NCBI RefSeq assembly: GCF_000764305.2
Contig: NW_025936582.1
Location: forward strand, 1 to 64,000
From: Hyalella azteca
Taxonomy: Eukaryota; Arthropoda; Malacostraca; Amphipoda; Hyalellidae
Reading direction: 5' to 3'
DNA: 64,000 nucleotides
Shown piece by piece: positions 22,618-35,560 of this stretch; the first letter of the stretch is position 1; each line of letters begins with the position of its first letter. Both the position numbers and the translations under genes were made by a program. The notes beneath the pieces are model-generated. The model searched no databases. It was not told where the DNA came from and worked only from the letters and a program-made list of their open reading frames with translations.

Positions 22618-22690
22618 AGTTGGTTGAGGTGAAGAGGTTGGTTGAGGTGAAGAGGTTGGTTGAGGTGAAGATGTTGGCTGAGGTGAAGAG
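22618..22690. repeat. 18-bp tandem repeat, four copies
   Basis: GGTTGAGGTGAAGAGGTT repeated with small changes (the last copies read GATGTTGGCTGAGGTGAAG). Part of the purine-rich tract. Confidence 0.85.
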
Positions 22691-23896
22691 ATGTAGAGCG
22701 TCAGTAGCTTTGGATGAAAGGGAAAGGAAAGAAGCTAGCTTTGGGCTGATCGCAACAAACTTTAGGCTCAACGTAGGACGCATTGCTTCATAATAGTAGG
22801 AGTGAAATGGCTAAATAAAAGTTGTAAAGAGGTTGGATAAAATGATGCATTATGAGAGGTAAAAATTTGAAGAAAATTAAGATGGAAATGTAATAATAAT
22901 GTAGAATAAAGATTAGTGTCATCAAGAGTGTATGAGTATATTTTTCAAACAGTTTTGAGAGTTGTGGTGGCTAATGACATATTCATGGATCTGTAAAAAA
23001 TCAGAATTTCAATGAATAAATGAGAGTTCTGGCAGCACGTAAAGGTGTTCAGTTGGGCACAGTGACTAGGCAAAACCATAATTTACGATCCACAAATTAA
23101 TATAACAATTTCAAATCCACACATGACAACCGAATTTCAAGTTTTCCTATTTTCTCACGTCATCTCACGAAGGAAATAAAATACTGGTGCGAAGTATCGA
23201 CGAGCTGTGCTTACTGCATACCATGTAGGTAATGAAATTTTGCTATCAATTATACATTATTTCGGGATACATAATCATATGTAGTCAATTAAATCTTGGT
23301 ACTAACTACCGCGGACTTTTGCAAGCAGTTCTCTATTGAACTGCTGGAAATTGAATTCTGGTACCAATTCCCGTGGACTTTTGCAACATGTTTCTGATGT
23401 GGTAATTAAATACTGGTACCAATCCCCGTGGATTAGTGACCGCTCAATATAAATGGGAGGTTTTTAAATAACAGTACCTAATACCGTTGAATGGGCCAAA
23501 TGACTGAATGGAGGTTACTAAATAGAGGCACTGACCAAAATTAATTTTATACGCAATAATCAGGAATAATTGAGAACGGTAAGTAAACTTATTTTCAATG
23601 AAAATAATTTGAATAAATGCCTTTTTCTTACTTAATTACTGGCATCTTGAAATCAAAATAGTACATTTTCGATTTTTTAAACAGAAACTATAAGAACTCA
23701 GAACCATTGAGTATGTGGTCGGGCAAAGACTCACAATTCCAAATATTACTTGAGGATTGAAGGTTAGTATTAAATAAAATAAGCACATAATCTTAGTATT
23801 CTGCATCATTCAAGTCTCCTATACGGCCGAGCAGTTCAAGCAGCGAGTGGGGACTTCAATGCCCCAACGGCAGCCATGTTGGGTGACGGTGAGCAC

Positions 23897-24027
23897 CTGA
23901 CGATGAGAACGCAGGCAGCAGACGACAGCTTCTTTCTCCAGTCGTGCTCCGAACGCCCTGCACGCCAGACGTGCATACCGGACGCTCCTGTGCCGGCCTT
24001 CACTGAACCCTGGTAGATCTGGTCCAT
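23897..24027 (-). other. Candidate upstream exon with ATG (uORF or alternative leader)
   Basis: The minus strand is open from an ATG at 24027 (MDQIYQGSVKAGTG...) in a GC-richer block. It reaches a moderate donor GTCAG|gtgctc at 23897, two bases into a codon. That phase matches the single open frame of the 20558-20502 exon. The combined frame would be 71 codons and end in TAATG at 19155-19151. The product is not recognised and the -3 base of the ATG is a T. It could be noncoding leader sequence or chance. Confidence 0.25.
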
Positions 24028-24218
24028 TGAGACCTCGGTAGACGCAACAGATCCCCTCCCCTACTCCCCCTCGAGGGTTAACCTTGACATCCCCTCTCCC
24101 CCGTTTCTATACTACACACGATCGATTCAGTTCATTCAGGAGCCGAGTGACGCTCCTCCCACCGCCGTCTCATTCACGTCACTGACGCGCACGTTCTCTT
24201 CCACCGCGTTTTAAACCC

Positions 24219-24425
24219 ATTTACAACTCCTTTAAAACGCCACCAGCAACTTCGTAGTCAACTTTATCCATTCCCTGTAACTTCTCCACAACTCTCACTA
24301 ACTCTAATCCAACTCCAGTCAACTTCCACCCAACTTCGGAAACTTTTGTCCAACTCCTGGAACTTCTGCCAACTCGACAAAAGTTCCCGTAACTCGGCGC
24401 AACTTCTGCCAACTGCGCTGTAATG
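24219..24425. repeat. Degenerate pyrimidine-rich CAACTTC/CAACTCC repeat
   Basis: CAACTCC, CAACTTC and variants recur about every 10-20 bases on the plus strand. On the minus strand this gives a Val/Gly/Ser-rich open frame (24472-24221) with no recognisable product. Confidence 0.65.
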
Positions 24426-24885
24426 GGCAGAGTTGGGCGAGCGGCGGCAGACGTGCGCTCTTCAGATAGCACGCTAGGCTCCTAATTATGGACGAATTGT
24501 TGGTGGCTGCAGTATATTCTTATTATTATTCTTATTATAGCACATGATACTGAGTAATTTTTATTTAAATAATATTTAAATTATTTATTAATAATTAATT
24601 AAACTTACTAGGTATATAGAAGCGAAGAAAATTCCACAAAAAAATACTAATTAATTAAATTTTTAACGATTTTGAATTATGAGGAAATGGTTGTTAAAGT
24701 TTAAAAAAACACGCAAATTTCGTTGAACTATTTGAAATCTTGCTGATAAATAATGCTGATTTAGCTGACTGCTCATCATTCTACTGTATACAAGTCTTTA
24801 TGCTTTTCCAGGGAGTTAAAAGTTATAAAACACCTCTTGCAGCTTAAACAAAAATAATATTATAGAAAGTCATATTGATATGGAT

Positions 24886-25037
24886 GCGATGCTAGCGTTA
24901 ATGACCTGATGCATTATGCGATGCTAGCGTTTGTGACCTGATGCATTATGCGATGCTAGCGTTAGTGACCTGATGCATTATGCGATGCTAGCGTTAGTGA
25001 CCTGATGCATTATGCGATGCTAGCGTTAGTGACCTGA
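24886..25037. repeat. 32-bp tandem repeat, 4.75 copies
   Basis: Unit GCGATGCTAGCGTTAGTGAC + CTGATGCATTAT starts at 24886, 24918, 24950, 24982 and 25014. The first copy has TTAATGAC and the second TTTGTGAC; the others are almost identical. A decayed relative (GTGACCTCATTCATAATGCG) follows to about 25110. Confidence 0.95.
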
Positions 25038-26269
25038 TTGATTGAAGTGACAAATGAGGTCATTCGTAAGCATGTGATGCGTGCGCTAGTGACCTCATTC
25101 ATAATGCGATGCTTGACACATATAAGCAATGCTAACAGGAATCGCATTTAACTTGCTGTGGCAATATAATTCTATGCTAGGTCGTACTTCACTGCGTGTA
25201 GTGCAAAGTTCGCAAGATTGATAATAAACCTGCTAAGTGGCCTTGTTCAGATGGATCTGCGTGTCTGCGTATTATGCGTTCCGATTTAAGTTCTGTCAAT
25301 CAATAGTTGAATTTATATATTCGTTGATTTACCGTTTGGAATTGAATCTATCGGTAGCTGTCTAAATAGGGATGTCTATACATCTCCATCGAATTTAAAG
25401 AATAGTGAATAGTTGCAATTTAATGAATGGCGAACTCACAATACTTTGAAGAAACAATGACTGATTTCTTACCAATAATTGTCTGAGATCTTCATTAAAT
25501 TATCGTGAAACGAAATTCAGCGATAGTCAGGCGTACGACACTAGAGTGACGGGCGGTATAATGCCGTGACACACTTCATTTTAACACTCATTTAAAAATA
25601 ATTTAATAATCTAAATTTCTTCAGTAGCAAGTCGTTCGAAACCTAGGTGAACATGAATAAATTTTTGAGGCTGCCACTCGACTGTCATCAATTCATTCCA
25701 AAATACTGATTCCAAAAGTTAACAAAAATTTAAGCAAAACTTCTCAAAAGTTCACATCATGATTAGTCCGCTGCAAAATTAGCCATTTTTCCTTTCCTCC
25801 ATGAGAGGCTAGAATTGAAAGTTCATTCAAACAATCAAAATATTGGTACAGCTATAACAGAACAATGTTGTTCAGTGTCGAATAGAAGCTGTAATCTGCA
25901 TAGAAGTTCCATGCATAATAAGAAGTAATAAAATAGTTCCATTAATTACATTATGAACATGACCCGATTGCAAGTAAGGCACTCATAAAGTCATGATGCG
26001 CTCTAACATTCCTATAAAATCAATATTTCTCCCAAACAAATACTAACTGGTCGTTAAGGCGAGCAAACAGCAAGGCAACGGCAAAAGAAAATATTCTAAC
26101 GCCCTGCCTGTTCCAAGAGAAATCACCGGTTTAACATCGTGTTATTATTAGGTTTAAAGTCATTTACAATTTTACTATGGAATCCATCTAATCTGGATTA
26201 ATTCTAATCATGACTTGACAGTTGCTGAACATAGAACGTTCCTCGCAGGAGTCGGATAGCTTTAGTTAT

Positions 26270-26515
26270 AAGTGAAGCACGAAGCGCGTCTCTCGAGGAC
26301 GCTTTACCTCGGAGTTTTAAGGAGACGAAATCACATTAGGATTCATTTTGCAGATCTCCGGACGATGGCATCCGCGGCTCCGACCCGGGAGGCTCCAAAC
26401 CTGATAAGCAGCGAAAAAAGTAATTAGCAATCCTAATTGCCGGGAAAATGAGGTGACTCAAGCGTGAGGGAACAACCTAATGCTCCCCTCTTGGCGCGCA
26501 GCGTTGAATACTTGC
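26270..26515. promoter_or_regulatory. GC-richer unique island with TAATTA-type motifs, possible enhancer
   Basis: Non-repetitive, GC-richer than its flanks, and contains AAAGTAATTAGCAATCCTAATTG followed by a CCGGGAAAATGAGGTGAC stretch. No coding frame stands out. The call is by composition and motif only. Confidence 0.25.
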
Positions 26516-27261
26516 GTCTTAGGAACGCAGTCGTCAATAACTTCGATAATTGCCTATTAAATATTGCCCCAAAAAAGTCACTGAACATTTTTGCACAGAT
26601 AAAAATTCACGTTAAATGCATGGAGTAGGTAAAAATTTTCTCTCAGCAGAAAATTGGGGTTCTTGTTAAAGAAATTAATAGCTTGTACGTGCCGTCTCGT
26701 TGACCAAGCTTGATGTTGATTGTGGGTGTAAATATATGAAACTAAACCTTCGAAATGAGAAACTCTTCGGCCCAAACGTTGTAATGAAAAAAATAGAGTC
26801 TGAATGGAAATTTAGCAATGCTTAAATTCTTAACGACGATATTTTTACCACTCCTAGAAAATACCCCACTGCTAACAACACTTATGAAATGCATCTACGA
26901 AGGTAGGGAAATTTGAAAGTGTCTCCAGGTAAAATCAACGGTGTGACAACGCGTACAATAAAATGTATATTGCAAAAATTATACGATTTTCTACGATTTG
27001 AAAGTATTACCTGAAATTTATTGACCGCTGAGCTTCTTTTGACTTATGATCACATTAGATATTCAAGTTCATACAGCGCAAATCATCTTTTTGTTGGCAG
27101 GTTGTAATAGTGGTAAGGAGCATTGGTAGGGTGCGGATGGATTGAGCGTCGAGTGAGCAACGCATGCGTCGAGCAAATTTGTGTTACTTTTTTAATGACA
27201 ACAGCACAATATGCTAAGGAATCAGTTTATTTTCATGAAACCCCAACCTAGAAGGGGAAAA

Positions 27262-27396
27262 TTATAACTCGGTACTCACTGCAGTAAGTGACAGAGAGCG
27301 CATTTTCTCGTCGACGAAAACGTGAAGTCACGGACGGACAGACGGAAATGGCGGGCACAATAGTGCATTTTTTTCATAAATGAGAAAATGAGCTAA
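27262..27396 (+). mobile_element. MITE-like repeat copy B (about 135 bp)
   Basis: Begins TTATAACTCGGTACTCACTG, then AGCGCATTTTCTC (27297-27309), GTCGACGAAAACGTGAAGTC, a short GGACGGACAGACGG core, and the inverted GAGAAAATGAGCT (27382-27394). The core is shorter than in copies A and C. Confidence 0.8.
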
Positions 27397-28199
27397 AAAG
27401 TGTGAAGCAAATAGTTGAATCAATTTATCAAGTATTAACTTTAATAAAATGAATTGCTTTAGCAAAATAATAAATTATCGCTAAATATGAATTCAATTGA
27501 ACCCAAAATTAAGCTACTCTAAAGAAACAGTGCACCGTACAGGGTAATAGGCTTCAATTAAACGAGATAAATTTTTGGCGAACCTTGCTCTGTCAGCTCG
27601 TGTACGTGAACCCCAATGGTAATCAATTTATAACATTTCAAAATTGTAACAACAACGTGAGTAAGTTTTAGCGATCATAGAAAAAAAGTAGCTTAGAATA
27701 TTAAGAAAAAAGTGTTTAAAAAATTCGATGTCGAGCTATAATAGATGTCACAAAATTATACATGAAAATGTCATCTGACCAAGAAATGTAGTTTTCTGAT
27801 GTCACTCTTCATCTTTTCATCTGATCTATCTTCAGAAATGCCGATAATTTTGTTGATAATTTTGATACAAACTGGTTACTTGAGGCATGAAAGGCTTCCA
27901 AGTTCGTGAAGAAGAAAAGTCGGGTATTAAAATAAACGACGAAAAAGGATACCATGAAGTATTCAAGAATCAATCAACGTTAGCAGTTTTTAATAAATCC
28001 CAATTTTAAACTAATAGAAGCATCACGTTTTGAATTCGATGAAGGAAGACAACAATAATCAATATATTGGCTGATACTGGTGAGATGTAATCGAATACTC
28101 AAAACACTAGAGTAACATTTTTGTCGGATGAAGTTGTAGCCGTTACAGCAGACATGAAGACGAGCGTCTCGCTAGGTTCCGTCAAACAAAGTCTCATGA

Positions 28200-28385
28200 G
28201 AGGAGAGGCGTCAAATTAGCCTCCGACGTTCCAAATTACGCCGAAGTGAGCGTGTTCAGGTAATTTCCTAATTGCTTGGTAAGCGGCGTCTCGTGGCGGG
28301 ACTAATTAACGATCCAGCGAGATGCCGCTACGTCGGAGAGCGAGCAACCCGTTGTGGAGCATTGAGGCATGTTGTGTCGGAGCAG
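28200..28385. promoter_or_regulatory. GC-richer unique island with paired CTAATT motifs, possible enhancer
   Basis: Contains CAGGTAATTTCCTAATTGC and GGGACTAATTAACGATCC within GC-rich sequence (GCGGCGTCTCGTGGCGGG). Same style as the 26.3-26.5 kb island. No open frame of note. Confidence 0.25.
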
Positions 28386-28939
28386 AATATACGGCTATAT
28401 GAGCACCCTTACCTTTGCCGTAGGAATCACGATAATGATGGTTGAATCAATAATATAGTACGTCATACTCGCTACTTAATACTCAATTGTCATAACCCAC
28501 ACGAACACAAACTCTGTAGCAGTTCAACTAATTACGAAATAGTATTTTTCGTTCGTAAAAGTCAAGCATAATGCAATACAGATTCCTCTTTAGATACTAA
28601 ATCAACGCAATAAATTATCAACTTTAATTATGACCGCCACTCTGGAAGGTATCCACATCACACCGAGGACGGCGGCCGCATCATCAGCCGGCCCTGCACG
28701 GCGACAATATTGGTGCACCGCGTAGCTGTACATCGTGCGCTTACCACCGCATTATTGCTGCACCAGATGGCGCAGTGGCTATTGCGGGGCGGCTTCCATG
28801 GCGATAAACTTGTTGGCTCACGCCAGCTTTTCGGCGATAAATACGATTCATTAAAAACTTGGTGCGAGTTGCCATGCCATGTCTACGTGAATCATTATTT
28901 AGTTGATACGATGGTACCTAGAATCATTTAAAACACGAG

Positions 28940-28992
28940 AAATTGGCTAATACCCTCTTTTCCTGAGTTGAAAATTGGCTAATACCCTCTCT
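28940..28992. repeat. 32-bp offset duplication
   Basis: AATTGGCTAATACCCTCT occurs at 28941 and again at 28973 with related flanks. A small local duplication. Confidence 0.8.
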
Positions 28993-31900
28993 TTCGTGCG
29001 ACCACTCTGGGCATTAAAACGTGTTCCAGATTTGCGTGAAAAAGCATTAGAATTCAGCATTAAGCATTATTTAATTCAGAAAATTCCCGCTTTTAGAAAC
29101 ATCTATAGAGTACATTCTCAAAAATACTCATAGTTTAGATAATAAATAAGTTAACATCATAATTTGGTGGCTATTCTGCTCTATGTATAGATAGTAGTGG
29201 ATTCATATATTGATTGCAACGGAAATAAGTTGATAACATTTGGAGAAATACTAGTTTCTAACGCACACCAGAATATACAATAAATTTCAAGTGAGAGCGC
29301 CTTCATACGCTCGGAAAATTTAGAAAATTTGTGCGAAGATCAACCGCAGTTTGTTTACCTCGAGCCAAGTTTGGAAGCTCTCTTGCTTTTTGTGACGGTC
29401 GCCCTCCAGCAAATTTACTCTCGAGCTCTTTGACCCGAGTAAGCTCGCAAGTTTCTTTGTTCAAGGCAATAACTTTTGACTGATTTCCCCATTTTGAAAT
29501 TCTCTGTGAGGAACTTGCAGCAGAAGTAAGTTTCCCTGGAGCTCAATTTCGGTTTGTGGCCTGAAACCAAACGCTGCTGTTCGGCCGAAGCTGTGCGCCG
29601 ACCAGTCCTATGCCGTGATAGCGTTATGGCGCATCTAAGAGAGAAACAATATTAGCCACAATTTGGGTTTCAATCTCGTGCAAGTCAAATATTATTTAAT
29701 TTATGGTTGTTTGAAAAAACTTCGTATGTAATATCCATCATATTGATATTATCAGATTTCACTAAAAATTCTGATGAAGTTTTTAATTCTGCGTAATAAT
29801 CGTGTTTTGTTAACCACCTAACCCAAAGTACTTTAAATAAAATTCATAGTTTGTCTGCGGTTAAATTTTATAGAGGCTCAATCAAGTATTTTGTATTCAG
29901 ATCTTCAGATTCGAGGCGCAGCAAAAAGTCGAGCTGAAACAATTTATTTTGTGCCTAAGGATAAGTTTATACCATAATTTGCTTATTATGTACGCCGTAA
30001 TGCGTCATAAATTCCTAGAAAATCCCGAGGTCCTAGCATATATTTGGTTTACGAGGTAAATGCCCTAGATATTTGAGGCGTGACACAGGTTAATGCAGCG
30101 CAGGTCCCGCCGGCTTTGGTCATTCGTTTGGCTTAAGCCGTGCGTTAATCCTGAGTCGTGTTCTCTCGAGTGCCGCCGGCGTCCCGACGTAACTTTTTAA
30201 TGGATGCACCAAGACGGTCGGAGGCTTCTGACTACTTCGTCTGAATCCTGCGTCTGCTGCAGGCACCTTCCTCCATTCGATCATTGCGCGTTTTGTCACA
30301 TTGCTCCGCCTGATACTTTTATCCGGATTCCTTGTATACCCTGAGTGATTCATTTCATTACGTGCCTTCGTCGTCCGACGTTTTTGTCAATTCATTTCAT
30401 TTGCTTATAGGTAAAGATTTCCTTGTATCAGATTATTGTATGTACCTGTACTTCTCTCGTCTACTCTGATCTCGTTTATAATGTCTATTTGATTTTTACG
30501 TCTTGGTTTACATGATTTGTCTTTCATTTTTGTCAGCCAGTTTTCATTGCTCTCAACGTCTGCCACTGCACGGCAGCTGCAAAGTTTTCATCTCGCTTCC
30601 GTAACAACAACATGAGTTTCCAACATTATTTTCATGCAACAACAACTTCACATAAAACGTATAGCATTTTTATTGCCAAAAGATTTGATTTACTGAACGA
30701 TTGGTTGAATAAATCACAAAGTTTGATTATAAAACATCGTCCTTTTCTCATGGTAATTACGGCTGCTTTTTCGATTTTCATTTGCAGCTTCGAAACGAAC
30801 CATAATGATGTTACTTAAATGTATCATTGAACATAATACGAAATAAATAAAATTTACTCACCCCCCGCATTTAAAAACTACAGCCACATTTTCATGACCC
30901 TACGTGAAATCTCAAAACGCATATTTTTCGGCAGCTAAATGGCTGAACGGCGCATCCAAAAACCGCCCGTAATTTCGACCCAGAAACAACATAGTAAGAC
31001 CAGAGTCAGTTTATTAGGGTTATATATATTTACAGGCGTGGGCGCTTCCGCCGAGCTCTCTTGGTCTCTGAACAAATATTGGCCGAGCTTTTCATTATGA
31101 TTGAGGAAAAAGTGCAGGCCTTCATCAAATAATTAGACGGCAAAAAGTGGACCAGATCAAACAGCGCCTCACCAGACTTGTTCTCAGGCGACCATCCAAT
31201 TATCTTGTCTTCTGATTAAGCCCGACAACGTAATAAAAATCACCAGATTGCACGTCTGCAATATACAGGTACTAAACAAAAGGAATTGTTAGTTGAACTA
31301 TAATATAGTTAAAAGATTACATATCTTAAACAGATGCCAATGAAAGAGCTTAGTGTAATATAAAAGATTATATGATATCTAAAGATTATGTGAAAAATAA
31401 ATTATGTTTAATTAGAAAATTACCGTAGTAACAAATGGTACATAATAATCGTGAACTATAGAAACGATGTGTTGTCCCTATATCGCCTGGTAAATTATCT
31501 TGATTAAGGTCATGTATAATTTTAATTTAAACAATGAATTTTTAATTTAAACATGAATGTATACTTTGAGGGCATTGTTGAAGTAATAAGGTGGTGATGA
31601 TTGTCATATGATGTTTGCACCATTGAAGGCTAGCTGTTTAAAATATTTTTGCAGAATGATTGGCCTAAAGTTCACAATAAGAAGTCAGCTGCATGTCCTT
31701 CGTACATGATAGAAAACTGCTGTGTGCCGCCACTTTCTCTCGAATAAAGTATTGAATCTGAAAAGAAAAAGGCGATTGAATCGATGTATCACAAGCCGCA
31801 GTGCACGGCTACTTTTAATTTGAGAGAAGCCGAAGGCCGGGAGTTCGACGACGTGTTTCTTCTTGACTGACCATCAAAATGATGTCGTCGGTCTCGGCTT

Positions 31901-32380
31901 TCACTCTGATTGCTCTAGTCAAGAGACTGCCCTCAGAGATACCTACAAGAATTTGCTGTATGAGCCTTCCAACGTATTGCCGTTACCCACGAATAATCCA
32001 TTGGTCAAATATACAGTTTTACTGGGAAAAACTTTGTCCGCTATATCTGTGTCAAATGTACAGGCATGAAAATTAAAGGATTCAGATGAATTATCCGACC
32101 CAATTTAACCAATTTTCTATAAACGCCAAGAAGTCAACGAAAGACAGCGCAACACGCAATCTAGTAAACAAAAGCTAGATGCCTTCGCACTTACATCGCC
32201 TCTCTTCACACCGCGCAGGCGTCGCAAGTAGCAACGCTCGTCTGCACCAACGCTCCAACTCGCAGGTTTTTGCTCGTTTGTGTTGCTTTTTGCGCGTTTC
32301 CGTCGCGTTGGTCGCACTCGCGCCTTCACGCTCTGCTGAACACCGTCGATAATGAAGGCCGGCGCGTGCTTGTTATATGT

Positions 32381-32452
32381 TATTGCTGTATTTACCTCAT
32401 TTAATGTTACGTAATTTTATTGCTGTATTTACCTCATTTAATGTTACGTAAT
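32381..32452. repeat. 36-bp tandem duplication, two near-identical copies
   Basis: ATTGCTGTATTTACCTCATT + TAATGTTACGTAATT is repeated back to back. Confidence 0.9.
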
Positions 32453-34524
32453 TAATTCCGAATTGCACAGTATATATTTTCACAGCATGCTACACCTGGT
32501 AAGAAAAACTTCTATCAAGCTCCTATAACCAATATTTGCTATACTGATAGTTGTTTTTAATACTTATTTTTTATATTCATAAATTCATCCGTGTTTATAG
32601 TTTAACGATTTAGGAAGCAATCAAACTGCACAATCTGAAATTGACCGAATAGTTTTTTTTATTTTTTTGCTCTTTGCCACTTGAAGAATGCGAAGTTGAA
32701 GGAGTTCAATTCAGCTTGTCTTATTTCTCCGACAAAAGAAAAAGCTACTGAAAACTTTAAACTTTCGCTGCTGAACCACGCAAACTGTGGAGATAATTTA
32801 TTGTCGAATTTACGACAAAAGATTTGGATAAATTTGCCTCAGGCAAATCTTGTGATCGCCCAGAGTTGTGAGTGTGGATTGCACAAAAAAAGCAGCGAGA
32901 TCGGCAAAATGTGGGCCACTTAAGATGAAGATCTCCTTGTATTGGATACAAGCCTGCAAAATAGGAGCAAGAGCAGACGCCTTAGATCGCCTATAAGTCG
33001 GCAGCAATCCTCTTAAGTTGACGCTGCAGATTCTGCTAAACTTTGCTCTAAGCGTCGTTAATTTTTCTGCGAAATTCGTCGGATTCGACGAGGCTTGGCA
33101 TGAAAATTCACGGTACATCGGAAAAATAGTTCTTATTTTATTACGTGAATAAAATTCACAAATTTTATTTTCAATAAATGCAATAGATTTCTAAACGAAA
33201 TTTGTTATTGGAGGATAAAATCTACAAGGATAATAAATCAAGTGGTTAATTAATTAGCCCCAGATAGTTTTGGGAACGACGCAGTCCGAAGTAAAGATGA
33301 TATCCCAAGTAGTACAGAACTTCACATGAAGACGATGGTTCCCATTTGTGGCAGAACGAAAGAACACTCAACGAGAGTACGGGTTTTTCCCGGACAGAAC
33401 AATAATGATCATTGATCAATGAAGTAAATTAGAGAGTTCATTCGTGATACTAAAGTCAATTGCGTTGAAATTAAGGTAATGAACTCAGGAAATAATTTTC
33501 GTAACATAAATAACTTTAAAATAAAGTTGCAACGGTCGTCTAACTACAAAGTGGAGCTCAGGAGGCCACTCTACCATCGCCACCACTCGACTGTCAGAGC
33601 TGAGCCTCACGACATAACTAAAATTACTGAACTAATGAGCAAGCAGTTTCATGGAACGGCAGGTCCAAACTCCAGCGTATTGTTGCACTCCAAACATCGA
33701 GCTTTTTCGTGGGCCAAATTCTGGGAGATTTTCTCTGTTGAGGATGATCCTTGATAGGGCAGGAACGAGCCTAATATATTCCGTGCACAGCGACCCTAGC
33801 GTGCTTTGTGGCTGATAGCTGCTCGGAGTCTCGTGCTGCTGCTTAGCGTTGCTGCTCGTACGCTTGGAAATGCTTGCTGCTCTGCTCGTGCATGTGCTTG
33901 CATCGTTGCATCACTCAACTGCTGCGTTAATGTGTTTGATTACGATTGCGCTATCGAGTGGCATAAGCTTCTATGATATATTGACGCTCTTGTGATCGGT
34001 GTTTTGCGTTTGCATTACAGATGGGAAAGTAACGTTCTCATGATACCTCCATTTTCAACTCAGTTTTACAGATATATATAGCCTTTACTCAGTGTTCTTG
34101 TTTAAGGCGGTAAATCTCGTCAATGCCAAGGTTAATTTTCGGACAAGATATTCATTTTGACCCAAGTTCTATCCACTTGCAACCGATGAAGCCGCCGGTA
34201 TTTTGGACAAGGAATTATGTGCTGCAAGGCTCGGCTTGAGAAGAAGCAGGGACTCCTCGCAAGAGCCCGGAGGCGATCGGTTTAGTTGATTTTTACAGGC
34301 GCTACCCTTGATTGAAGGAACAATGAGCCCGGCCGGAGAAACACTAGAGCTGATCTGAATGAATAATTACCCTCCTTAACGAACACAGAACTTCGATCTT
34401 TGTAAAATTCGCCCCTAATTAACCGTCACCCTTCGGATTATGTCCTAAAGTTTTTCCTTGCTAGGAAATTCGATGCCGGCAAAGGCGATTTGCTGCTAAG
34501 ACGTTGGGCCGCGAGTAGCGCGGT

Positions 34525-34680
34525 GGTTGCAGCAACGGTAACAACGGCAACAGCAGACCTTGTGTCTGGTGCAGAAGCAACATGAGCAACAGACCAACGA
34601 TCTGGTGCAGCAGCAACAGCAGATAAACCATTCGCAGCACATGCTCTGTTGCAACAGCAGTGTTAGTAACACGATCCGTT
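34525..34680. repeat. CAG/CAA/ACG-rich trinucleotide tract
   Basis: GCAGCAACGGTAACAACGGC, GCAGCAGCAACAGCAG and similar phrases. No gene is supported. Confidence 0.7.
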
Positions 34681-35173
34681 TTGTATCATTATATTAGGAA
34701 GTATCAGCAATGTAATCGCACATATATTCGATCAGCATCAGGAAAACAATCAGCCTCATTGTCCTCTAGTGCGCGTGGGGGTTTCAATATTTTCTTCAGT
34801 CCCAACTCGTGGGACTTTCAAACTTTTCTTTTGTATATTTGTCCGATGACGTAGGCTTTTGAGGTATAAGTCGGGTTTGTTGTCTACAATTCGAAGCGTT
34901 CAATCATGAAGATAATTTCCTTGTCACAATCACATCGGTCGTTGAGTGCGCGCTATGGTATCAAAGGCGAGATGAAGACGAGTTTTAAGGTAAGAAATTG
35001 ACGGTGAGGCATAATCTCATCCGAGCGGATTACTTTGCGGCACCCGCGCCTCCTATTCAAGCGGTGAACTAAATGAAGAGGAGACGCGCGGCGATATCGA
35101 AGACGATTGTGTCAGACTGATAATTGGCTACGAATAAAAGCATTCGTGGCTCGACACAGTGGTGAAACTGCAC

Positions 35174-35560
35174 ACGTGAAGAAGAAATAAAACTTCTCAC
35201 TGGATGTAGAAACAAAACTGCTTACGGGATGAAGAAATAAAAGTGTTCACGGGATGTAGAAATAAAACTCCTCACGGAATGAAGGAATAAAACTGCTCGC
35301 AGGATGAAGAAACGAAACACCCAGAGGGATGAAGGGTTTAAATTACTCCTGGGATGAAGGAATGAAACTGCCCGTGTAATGAAGGAATACAACCGCGAGT
35401 AAGATGCATAAAAAACTGCCCGTGATATATTTATAAGACAAAAGAATCTTCTCGTGGATGAATGAATAAAACTGCTCCTGGTATGAAGGAATTAAATTGT
35501 CCGCGAGATGAAGGAATAAAAACGATCCTAAGATGAAGGAATAAACCTGTCCGTGGGAAA
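35174..35560. repeat. 25-bp minisatellite, about 15 degenerate units
   Basis: The unit is close to GGGATGAAGAAATAAAACTG + CTCAC. The central units are exactly 25 bp, while outer ones drift in sequence and length. The repeated GGATGAAGGAATAAA core is easy to follow to 35550. Confidence 0.9.

Larger units (their letters stand above)
20559..23896. other. Noncoding stretch with a long purine-biased tract
   Basis: 20.6-21.1 kb is AT-rich unique sequence. From about 21120 to 22800 the plus strand is strongly A/G-biased (AGGTTAAGAAAAGGG-type phrases repeated loosely). 22.8-23.9 kb is unique and AT-rich. I found no gene. Confidence 0.6.

Noticed and set aside
24886..25037. Regular repeats that might suggest a CRISPR array
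   Set aside because: Units are contiguous without unique spacers, and the DNA is eukaryotic.
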